From positions 1 through 64,000 of the forward strand of contig JAWQEG010001420.1 of the NCBI GenBank assembly GCA_033782935.1: 64,000 nucleotides of DNA. The letters are read 5' to 3'. Source of the stretch: Petrolisthes cinctipes. Its lineage: Eukaryota; Arthropoda; Malacostraca; Decapoda; Porcellanidae. Both the position numbers and the translations under genes were made by a program. A model generated the notes under the pieces. The model was not told the DNA's origin. It did no database searches and saw nothing but the letters and a program-made list of their open reading frames with translations. Positions 1 to 9,239 of this stretch are shown here, piece after piece (the first letter of the stretch is position 1; every line of letters begins with the position of its first letter).

Positions 1-147
1 GTGGTTGTATGTAATGATCAAATTTTTCTTATTAGGCATTTAATGCAACAAGTAAATGAAATGAGAGTTCCGTTGAGCTTTTGCTTTGTTGACTTCGAAA
101 AAGCATTTGATAGTGTTTCGAGAGGGGGACTATGGGGAAGATTATGA
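1..147 (+). pseudogene. Reverse transcriptase fragment with motif A (frame 1), ends at a stop after a frameshift
   Basis: Reading from base 1 gives an open frame that enters from the left edge and stops at TGA 145-147. It contains FVDFEKAFDSV (85-117), which is RT motif A. The Asp codon at 91-93 is the expected metal-binding residue of the polymerase active site. The next frame, opening at 132, continues the same domain (RLYGIPEEF). The two frames overlap around Trp codon 133-135, where the spacing is two bases too long for a continuous frame. The simplest reading is a 2-bp insertion, or an equivalent indel, in the run of Gs at 134-137. This marks the copy as decayed unless the reading is an assembly error. 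No start codon belongs to this fragment. Confidence 0.8.
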
Positions 148-1166
148 GGCTTTATGGAATTCCGGAGGAGTTTGTGAAGGTCGTTACGAACATGCATGAT
201 GGCACATTTTGTAAAGTGATGGTTGATGGTTGTATGAGTGATCCGTTTGAAGTCAAGTCAGGTGTGATTCAGGGTGGCATCTTGTCGCCTTTGTTGTTCG
301 TATTGGTCATAGATTACGTAATGAAAAGGGTTGGTATAGAAACTGGTGCAGGTATACTCTGGGGAGAGAATGGGAAGCTCTTGGACCTGGATTATGCAGA
401 TGATATAGTTTTGAAGTGTGATGGGCCGGAGGAGATGCAGAGGGTGTTGGATTGTTTAGTGAGAGAGGGCTTAAGGGTGGGTTTGGTTATTAATTGTGGA
501 AAAACTGAAATTATTAATATGAACATGGAAAATGCACAGGACTGTATGATTGGAGGTGTGGTGGTAAAGCAGGTTGAAACGTTTAAATATTTAGGTACCT
601 TTTTAACGAAGGATGGTTCTTTGACCTTAGAATACGAAGAAAGGTTAAGAAAGGCAAATCAGGCAATGGGAATGCTTAAAACTGTTTGGAAGAATAAAAA
701 TTTTTCTGTGCATACAAAAATCAAAATTTATAAAGTAATGGTTAGGAGTATACTAACCTACGGTCACGAATCATGGTACAGTACAGCGAATATGGACCGT
801 AAATTCTTGGTGTTTGAAAATAAGGTACTTAGAAGAATATTAGGAATTAAGTGGTGGGATAGGATATCGAATAGCAGAATTAGAGAAATAACAGGGGTGC
901 AGCAAGTTGATGAATATGTTAGGATGTCACGTTGGAAGTGGTTAGGTCATGTGTATAGAAGACATGGGATAGTACGAGATACACTAGGGTGGGTAGCACA
1001 TGGTACAAGAAGAAGAGGAAGGCCTAGAGAGACGTGGGTGAGAACAATGAGGCGGGAAGCGGGAGATGAATGTTGGGGAGATTTGGAGGAGTTGGCTCAG
1101 GATAAGGTGTGGTGGCACGAGTTCATTGAGGCCCTATGCATCCCTGTGGGTGCTACAGGAAATGAT

Positions 1167-1169
<3 letters not shown>
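132..1169 (+). CDS. LINE reverse transcriptase, palm/thumb and C-terminal region (partial, non-autonomous copy)
   Basis: An open frame of 345 residues that continues the RT domain after the frameshift. The ATG at 132 is just the first Met after the break and is not a genuine start. RT motif B is at residues 43-56 (SGVIQGGILSPLLF). Motif C, the catalytic YADD box, is at residues 88-91 (bases 393-404). The FKYLG segment at 151-155 is the usual motif after the palm. The C-terminal part has the WKWLGH segment (268-273) and a basic RRRGRPRETW stretch (293-302), both familiar from animal RTE-type and uncharacterised transposon-derived proteins. In an intact element the protein would copy its RNA into DNA at a nicked target. 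The apurinic-type endonuclease expected at the N-terminus is outside the window. The stop at 1167-1169 is followed within a few bases by the repeat tail. Clade assignment is likely but not proven. Confidence 0.85.
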
Positions 1170-1437
<268 letters not shown>

Positions 1438-1531
1438 AGTTCAGTTATACAATATAAATACACGTTTTCTATTATACAATAAAAATATGGAAAAATAATA
1501 TAGTTATCCGTAAATAAATAATAGGGAAGTG

Positions 1532-1535
<4 letters not shown>
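1438..1535. other. AT-rich spacer, no recognisable content
   Basis: About 100 bp of AT-rich sequence between microsatellites. I see no open frame, RNA gene or transposon motif. Confidence 0.6.
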
Positions 1536-1625
<90 letters not shown>

Positions 1626-1656
1626 ACGTCAGAACATACATGCATACATACATACA
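1536..1656. repeat. (TC)n, (TG)n and (TATG)n compound microsatellite
   Basis: TC repeats run to about 1593, TG repeats to about 1609, and tetranucleotide TATG/ATAC-type repeats to about 1656. A short imperfect stretch at about 1625-1635 interrupts them. Confidence 0.9.
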
Positions 1657-1662
1657 TTCTCA

Positions 1663-2149
1663 AATAATAATAATAATAATAATATTAATAATAATAGAAA
1701 AATAATAATAATAATAATATTAATAATAATAGAAAAATAATAATAATAATAATTATTATTATAATGATGATGATAATAATAATGATGAAAATAATGATGA
1801 TAATGATGATAATAATAATGATGAAAATAATGATGATGATGATAATAATTATGATAATTAAGATGATAATGATATAATGATGATGATGATGATAATGATG
1901 ATGATGATGATAATAATGATGATGATGATAATGATGATGATGATAATAATAATGATAATAATGATGATGATGATAATAATGATGAAAATGATGATGATGG
2001 GAATGATAATGAAAATGATGATGATAATGAAGATGATGATGATGTTAATGATAATAATAATGATGATGATTATGATGATGATAATAAGGATGATGATAAT
2101 GATGATGATGATGATAATGATGATAATGATGATGATAATGATGATAATT

Positions 2150-2154
<5 letters not shown>
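1663..2154. repeat. AAT repeats grading into GAT/AAT trinucleotide repeats
   Basis: AAT repeats with occasional interruptions (1663 to about 1760) pass into a long imperfect mixture of GAT and AAT triplets to about 2150. The triplet period leaves long open frames of Met/Ile on one strand and Ile on the other. These are composition artefacts and not genes. Confidence 0.9.

Positions 2155-2242
<88 letters not shown>
2155..2242. repeat. (TA)n then (GA)n microsatellite at the satellite edge
   Basis: TA repeats at about 2155-2214 are followed by GA repeats to about 2242. The GA run abuts the first satellite base directly, with no unique sequence between, so this is the exact left boundary of the array. 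Confidence 0.9.
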
Positions 2243-2246
<4 letters not shown>

Positions 2247-3199
2247 TTTCAAAATACATGACAGAACAAGCTGAAAATCGATATTTTAGGTGCCCAAATC
2301 AATATGTGCATGCATCTTTTGTACCCATTTACATCCCAAATTCAGGCTCAAAACCCCCGAAAATTTGATATATTTGGGTCCCAGAAGCGATCTGTACATG
2401 CCTACTCAGTGTTAGAATATTTTACAAAATACAGACCCAAAACATGCTGAAAAATTGATATTTTAGTTGCCCAAAGTCAATATGTGTATGCATATTCTGT
2501 ACCCGTTTACATTCTAAATTCAGGCTGAAAACACCCGAAAATTCCATATTTTTGGGTCCCACAAGCGATATGTACATGCTTACTCAGTGCTTAAACATTT
2601 TCAAAATATAGGCCCAAAACAAGCTAAAAATCGATATTTTTGGTGCCCAATGTCGATAGGTGAATGCATCTTCTTTACTCGTTTATATCTCAAATTCAGG
2701 CTCAAAACACCCGAAAATTCGATATTTTTGGGTCCCAGAAGCGATCTATACATGCCTACTCAGTGCTAGAATATTTTCAAATTATAAGCCCAAAACATGC
2801 TGAAAATCGATATTTTAGGTTTCCAAAGTCGATATGTGCATGCATCTTCTTTACTCGTTTATACCTCAAATTCAGGCTCAAACACCCGAAAATTCGATAT
2901 TTTTGGGTCCCAGAAGCGATCTATACATGCCTACTCAGTGCTAGAATGTTTTCAAAATATAGGCTCAAAACATGCTAAAAATCGATATTTTAGGTGCAAA
3001 AAGTCGATATGTGCATGGATATTCTGTACCCGTTTATATCCCAAATTCAGGCTTAAAACACCCGAAAATTCGATTTTTTGGGGTCCCAAGCGATTTGTAC
3101 ATACCTACTCCTTGCTAGAATGTTTTCAAGATACAGACCCAAAACATGCTCAAAATCAATATTTGATGTGCAAAAAGTCGATATGTGTATGCATTTTAA

Positions 3200-3763
3200 G
3201 TACCCGTTTATATCTCAAATTCAGGCTCAAAACACCCGAAAACTCGATATTTTTTGGTGCCAGAACTAATCTGTACACACCTAGTCAGTGCTAGAATGTT
3301 TTCAAAATATAGGCTCATAACATGCTAAAATTCGATATTTTAGGTGTCTAATGTCGATATGTGTATGCATCTTTAGTACCCGTTTATATCTCAAATTCAG
3401 GCTCAAAACACCCAAAAACTCGATATTTTTTGGTCCCAGATGCGATATGTACATGCATAGTCAGTGCTAGAATATTTTCAAAGTACAGGCCCAAAACATG
3501 TTAAAAATCGATATTTTAGGTTCCTAATGTCGATATGTGTATGCATCTTTAGTGCCCGTTTATATCTCAAATTCAGGCTCAAAACACCCGAAAACTCGAT
3601 ATTTTTTGGTGCCAGAACTAATCTGTACACACCTAGTCAGTGCTAGAATGTTTTCAAAATATAGGCTCATAACATGCTAAAATTCGATATTTTAGGTGTC
3701 TAATGTCGATATGTGTATGCATCTTTAGTACCCGTTTATATCTCAAATTCAGGCTCAAAACAC
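3200..3763. repeat. Local 352-bp (dimer) higher-order repeat
   Basis: Sequence at about 3200-3411 recurs nearly unchanged at about 3552-3763, exactly two monomers later. Shared variants include TTTTTTGGTGCCAG, ACTAATCTGTACACACC and GGTGTCTAATG. Related ACTAATCTG variants also appear just after the retroposon insertion at about 6270, which links this dimer to the neighbouring higher-order unit. Confidence 0.8.
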
Positions 3764-4558
3764 CCGAATATTCGATTTTATTTTGGCCAAGAAGTGATCT
3801 GTACAAGCATACTCAGTGCTAGAATATTTTCAAAATAAAGGCCCAAAACATGCTAAAAATCGATATTTTAGGTGCCCAAAGTCGATATGTGCATGCATCT
3901 TCTGTACCCGTTTATATCTCAAATTCAGGCTCAAAACACCCAAATATTCGATTTTATTGGGGCCCAGAAGCGACCTTTACATGGCTACTAAGTGCTAGAA
4001 TATTTTCAAAATATAGGCCCAAAACATGCTCAAAATCAATATTTTAGGTGTCCAAAGTCGATATTTGTATGCATCTTCAGTACTCGTTGATATCTCATAT
4101 TCAGACTTAAAACACCCGAAAAATCGATATTTTTGAGTCCCAGAAGCGATCTGTACATGCCTACTCCATTTTAGAATATTTTCATAATACAGGCCGAAAA
4201 TATGCTAAAATCGATATTTTAGGTGCCCAAAGTCAATATGTGTGTGGATCTTCAGTACCCGTTTATATCTCAAATTCAGGCTCAAAACACCCGAAAATTC
4301 GATATTTTTGGATTGCATAAGCGACCTGTACCTGCCTACTCAGTAATAGAATATTTTCAAAATACAGGCCCAAAACATGTTAAAAATCGATATTTTAAGT
4401 GCCCAAAGTCGATATGTGCATGTATCTTCTGTACCCGTTTATATCTCAAATTCAGGATTAAAAACACCCGAAAATTCGATATATATGGGTCCCATAAGCG
4501 ATCTGTACATGCCTACTCAATGTTAGAATATTTTCAAAATACAGCATAAAAACAAGTT

Positions 4559-4734
4559 GAAAATCGATATTTTAGGTGCCCAAAATCGATATGTGCATGC
4601 ATCTTCAGTACCCGTTTATATATCAAATTCAGGCTCAAAACACCCGAAAATTCGATATTTTTGGGTCCCAGAAGCGATATGTACATGCCTACTCCGTTTT
4701 AGAGTATTTTCAAAATACAGGCCCAAAACATGCT
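4559..4734. repeat. Representative full 176-bp monomer (half A 4559-4645, half B 4646-4734)
   Basis: Chosen as a typical monomer. Half A opens with GAAAATCGATATTTTAGG, carries the alternating tract ATATGTGCATGCAT at 4589-4602, and ends with CAGGCTCAAAACA (4630-4642). Half B opens with GAAAATTCGATATTTTTGGG, then GTCCCAGAAGCGAT, and ends with CAGGCCCAAAACA (4718-4730). The two CAGGC boxes are exactly 88 bp apart. Aligned by eye, the two halves agree at roughly two thirds of positions. Confidence 0.9.
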
Positions 4735-6009
4735 GAAAATCGGTATATTAGGTGCCCAAAGTCAATATGTGCATGCATCTTCTGTACCCGTTTATATCTC
4801 AAATTCAGGCTCAAAACACCCGAAAATTCGATGTTTTTGAGTCCCAGAAGCGATCTGTACATGCCTACTCAGTGTTAAAATATTTTCAAAATACAGGCCC
4901 AAAACATGCTCAAAATCGATATTTTAGGTGCAAAAAGTCGATAAGTGCATGCATCTTCAGTACCCGTTTGTATCTCAAATTCAGGCTCAGAACACCTGAA
5001 AATTCGTTATTTTTGGGTCCCAGAAGCGATATGTACATGCCTACTCAGTGCTAGAATATTTTCAAAATATATGTCCAAAACATGCTACAATTCGATATTT
5101 TGGGTGCCCAAAGTCGATATGTGCGTGCATCTTCTGTACCCGTTTATATCTCAAATTCAGGCTCAAAACACTCGAATATTCAATATTTTTGGGTCCCAGA
5201 AGCGATCTGTAGATGCCTACTCAGGGCTAGAATATTTTCAAAATATAGGCCCAAAACATGCTAAAAATCGATATTTTGGGTGCCGAAAGTCAATATGTGC
5301 ATGCATCTTCTGTACCCGTTTTTATCCCAAATTCAGGCTCAAAACACCCGAAATTTCGATATTTTTGGGTCCTAGAAACGATCTGTACATACCTACTCCT
5401 TGTTAGAATGTTTTCAAGATACAGACCCAAAACATGCTCAAAATCGATATTTTAGGTGCAAAAAGTCGATATGTGCATGCATCTTCAGTACCCGTTTATA
5501 TCTCAAATTCATGCTCAAAAAACCCGAAAATTCGATATTTTTGGGTGCCAGAAGCGATCTGTACATGCCTAGTCAGTGCTAGAATATTTTTAAAATATAG
5601 GCTTAAAACGTGCTGAAAATCGATATTTTAAGTGCCCAAAGTCAATATGAGCATGCATCTTCTGTACCCATTTCTATCCCAAATTCAGGCTCAAAACACC
5701 CGAAAATTCGATATTTTTGGGTCCCAGAAGCGATTTGTACATGTCTACTCAGTGCTAGAATATTTTCAAAATAAAGGCCCAAAACATGCTGAAAATCGAT
5801 ATTTTATGTGTCCAAAGTCAATATAAGCATGCATCTTCAGTACCTGTTTATATCTTAAATTCATGCTCAAAACACCCGAAAATTCGATATATTTGGGTCC
5901 CAGAAACGATCTGTACATACCTACGCCTTGCTAGAAATTTTTCAAGATACAAACCCAAAACATGAACAAAATCGATATCTTAGGTGCAAAAAGTCGATAT
6001 GTGTATGCA

Positions 6010-6210
6010 TTTTTTTTTTTTTTTTTTTTTTTATTTTTCTATACCTCAACCTCGGGGCTATAGGCTATCAGTAGCCCGTGACTCTTGCGAGGCCCCGAGA
6101 TTATTGGGTGTCGCACTTGATGAGACAGTGGAGCTCCGTGGTGATGGTACCGTAGCTTCTCTTCTGTCCCACTAGATGACGACACCTTATTTATCCACGT
6201 CACTATATAT
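6010..6210 (-). mobile_element. SINE-like / retroposon 3'-end insertion, copy 1
   Basis: A non-satellite segment interrupts a monomer right after GCATGCAT. It has a T-tract of 23, then A and five Ts, followed by about 170 bp of mixed-composition sequence to about 6207. The satellite resumes at ACCCGTTTAT. A T-tract at the left means a poly-A tail on the minus strand, so this is best read as the 3' end of a retroposed RNA in minus orientation. Seven satellite bases (CTTCTGT) are missing at the site and I see no target-site duplication. I do not recognise the family. It has no convincing A/B-box or coding sequence. Confidence 0.7.
6051..6099 (-). other. Nested inverted repeat inside the insertion
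   Basis: CTCGGGGC (6051-6058) pairs perfectly with GCCCCGAG (6092-6099). Inside it GGCTA (6063-6067) pairs with TAGCC (6072-6076) around a 4-base loop. On the minus strand this structure lies just upstream of the poly-A tail. That is a position where LINE and SINE RNAs often carry a hairpin recognised by the reverse transcriptase (known for several families, inferred here). The same structure is present at 9666-9714, 13281-13329 and 16900-16948. Confidence 0.7.
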
Positions 6211-8096
6211 ACCCGTTTATATATGAAATTCAGGCTCAAAACATTCGAAAATTCGATATTTTTTGGTCCCAGAACTAATCTGTACACACCTAGTCAGTGC
6301 TAGAATGTTTTCAAAATATAGGCTCAAAACATGGTAAAAATCGATATTGTAGGTGTACAAAGTCGATATGTGCATGCATATTCTGTACCCGTTTATATCC
6401 CAAATTCAGGCTTAAAACACCCGAAAAATCGATATTTTTGCTTCCCAGAAGCGATCTGTACATACCTACTCCTTGCAAGAATATTTTCAAGAAACAGACC
6501 CAAATCATGCTCAAAATCGATATTATATGTGCAAAAAGTCGATACGTGTATGCATCTTTAGTACACGTTTATGTCTCAAATTCAGGCTCAAAACACCCGA
6601 AAATGCGATATTTTTGGCTGCCAGAAGCGATCTGTACATGCCTACTTAATGCTAGAATGTTTTCAAAATATAGGCTCAAAACATGCTAAAAATCGATATT
6701 TTAGGTGTCCAAAGTCGATATGTGCACGCATCTTCTGTCCCCGTTTATATCCCAAATTCAGGCTCAAAAAACCCGAAAATTTGATATTTTTGGGTCCCAG
6801 GAGCGATCTGTCCATGCCTACTCAATGCTAGAATATTTTCAAAATATAGGCCAAATACATGCTGAAAATTGATATTTTAGGTGCCCAAAGTCGATATGTT
6901 CATGCATCTTCAGTACCCGTTTATATCTCAAATTCAGGCTAAAAAAAGATGAAAATTCGATATTTTTGCGTCCCAAAAGCAATCTGTACATGCCTACTCA
7001 GTAATAGAATGTTTTCAAAATACAGGCCCAAAACATGTTGAAAATCGATATTTTAGGTGCCCAAAGTCGATATGTGCATGTATCTTCTGTACCCGTTTAC
7101 ATCTCAAATTCAGGATCAAAACACCTGAAAATTCGATATTTATGGGTCCCAGAAGCGATCTGTACATGCCTACTCAATGTTAGAATATTATCAAAGTACA
7201 GGCAAAAAAAAAAAACTTGAAAATCGATATTTTAGGTGCCCAAAATCGATATGTGCATGCATCTTCAGTACCCGTTTATATCCCAAATTCTGTCTCAAAA
7301 CACCCGAAAATTCGATATTTTTGGATCCCAGAAGCGATCTGTACATGCCTACTCCATGTTAGAGTATTTTCAAAATACAGGCCCAAAACATGCTGAAAAT
7401 CGATATTTTAGGTGCCCAAAGTCAATATGTGCATGCATCTTCTGTGCCCGTTTATATATCAAATTCAGGCTCAAAACAACCGAAAATTCGATATATTTGG
7501 TTCCCATAAGCGATCTGTACATGCCTAATCCGTGTTAGAGTATTTTCAAAGTACAGGCCCAAAACATGCTGAAATTCGATATTTTATGTGCCCTTAGTCA
7601 ATACGAGTATGCATCTTCTGTTTCAGTATATATCCCAAATTCTGGCTCAAAACTCCCGAATATTCTATTTTATTTTGGCCCAGAACCGATCTGTACATGC
7701 TTACTCCTTGCTAGAATTTTTTCAAGATACAGACCCAAAACATGCTCAAAATCGATATTTTAGGTGCAAAAAGTCAATATGTGCATGCATCTTCTGCACT
7801 CGTTTATATCCCAAATGCAACCTCAAACACCCTAAAATTCGATATTTTTGGGTCCCAGAAGCGATCTGTACATGCCTACTCAGTGCTAGAATGTTTTCAA
7901 AATATAGGCTCAAAACATGCTAAAAATCTATATTTTAGTGTCCAAAGTCGATATGTGCATGCATCTTCTGTACCCGTTTATACCTCAAATTCAGGCTCAA
8001 AACACCCAAAAATTCGATATTTTTGGGTCCCTGAAGCGATCTGTACATGCCTACTCAGTGCTAGAATATTTTCAAAATACAGGCCCAAAACATGCT

Positions 8097-8243
8097 AAAA
8101 ATCGATATTTTAGGTGCCCAAAGTCGATATCTCAAATCCAGGCACAAAACACCCGTAAATTCGATATTTTGGGGTCCCAGAAGCGATCTATACATACCTA
8201 CTCCGTGTTAGAGTATTTTAAAAATACAGGCCCAAAACATACT
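8097..8243. repeat. Representative 147-bp short monomer (29-bp deletion in half A)
   Basis: In place of GTCGATAT followed by GTGCATGCATC..., this monomer reads GTCGATATCTCAAAT. The 29 bases between GATAT and CTCAAAT are gone. The deleted segment ends in TATAT, so the breakpoints share a 4-base ATAT microhomology. The same junction recurs many times across the array. Confidence 0.9.
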
Positions 8244-8420
8244 GAAAATCGATCTTTTAGGTGCCCAAAAGTCGATATGTGCATGCATCTTCTGTACCCG
8301 CTTATATCCCAAATTTAACCTTAAAACGCCCGAAAATTCGATATTTTTGGGTCCCAGAAGCGATCTGTACATGCCTACTCAGTGCTAGAATGTTTTCAAA
8401 ATACAGGCCCAAAACATGCT

Positions 8421-8578
8421 AAAAATCGATATTTTAAGTGTCCTAAGTCGATATGTGCATGAATATTCTGTACCCATTTTTATCTCAAATTCAGGCTCCA
8501 AACACCCGAATATTCGATATTTTGGGGTCCCAGAAGCGATCTGTACATACTTACCTAGATACAGGCCCAAAACATGCT
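8421..8578. repeat. Representative 158-bp short monomer (18-bp deletion in half B)
   Basis: The segment between ACTCAG (here ACCTAG) and ATACAGGCCC is missing, removing TGCTAGAATATTTTCAAA. Half A is full length. The same deletion is seen with ACTCAG or ACTCAA on its left side in other parts of the array. Confidence 0.9.
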
Positions 8579-9239
8579 GAAAATCGATATTTTAGGTGCC
8601 TAAAGTCAATATGTGTATGCATCTTCTGCACCCGTTTATATCCCAAATTCAACCTCAAACACCCGAAAATTCGATATTTTTTGGTCACAGAAGCGATCTG
8701 TACATGCCTAATCAGTGCTAGAATGTTTTCAAAATATAGGCTCAAAACATGCTAAAAATCTATATTTTAAGTATTCAAAGTCGATATGTGCATGCATCTT
8801 CTGTACCCGTTTATACCTCAAATTAAGGCTCCAAACACCGGGAAATTCGATATTTTTGGGTCCCTGAAGCGACCTGTACATGCCTACTCAGTGCTAGAAT
8901 ATTTTCAAAATATAGGCTCAAAACATGCTAAAATTCGATATTTTAGGTGCCCAAAGTCGATATCTCAAATTCAGGCACAAAACACCCGAAAATTCGATAT
9001 TTGGGGGTCCCAGAAGCGATCTGTACATGCCTATTCAGATACAGGCCCAAAACATGCTGAAAATCGATATTATTGGTGCCCAAAGTCAATATGTGTATGC
9101 ATCTTCTGTACCCGTTTATATCTCAAATTCAATCTCCAAACACCCGAAAATTCGATATTTTGGGGTCCCAGAAGCGATCTGTACATGCCTACTCAGTACT
9201 AGATTGTTTTCAAAATATAGGCTCAAAACATGCTAAAAA

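Larger units (their letters stand above)
2241..5620. repeat. Left edge of the array: full-length, divergent monomers
   Basis: About 19 monomers, all close to 176 bp. The first is the most degraded. I found none of the 147, 158 or 129-bp short monomers here, although they are common from about 8.1 kb onward. Higher-order structure is weak apart from a 352-bp dimer near 3.2-3.8 kb. Divergent, unordered monomers beside transposons are what is usually seen at satellite edges. Confidence 0.8.
5620..9239. repeat. 3.6-kb higher-order unit, copy A
   Basis: First of four tandem copies. The unit is made of about 20 monomers, including short ones, plus one insertion of about 195 bp. Copy A has an insertion variant with the T-tract interrupted by one A. 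It also has a 12-base A-run at about 7204, where the other copies read seven As then CAA. It shares CCACGTCAC inside the insertion with copy D. Confidence 0.85.

Noticed and set aside
1858..2259. Open frames of poly-Ile and poly-Met in 1.86-2.26 kb
   Set aside because: Trinucleotide microsatellite read in frame.
6010..6210. Insertion as a MITE or DNA transposon
   Set aside because: No terminal inverted repeats or target-site duplication. The inverted repeat is internal, and a long T-tract at one end points to a retroposed RNA.
6039..6287. 82-residue minus-strand frame across the insertion, repeated four times
   Set aside because: It runs from satellite into the insertion and is repeated only because the whole 3.6-kb unit is. 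No homology to a protein is recognisable.
8097..8243. 147-bp monomer as a deliberate nucleosome-core length
   Set aside because: The length follows from a 29-bp deletion at ATAT microhomology. Equally common forms are 129, 158 and 176 bp, so the match to 147 is most simply coincidence.
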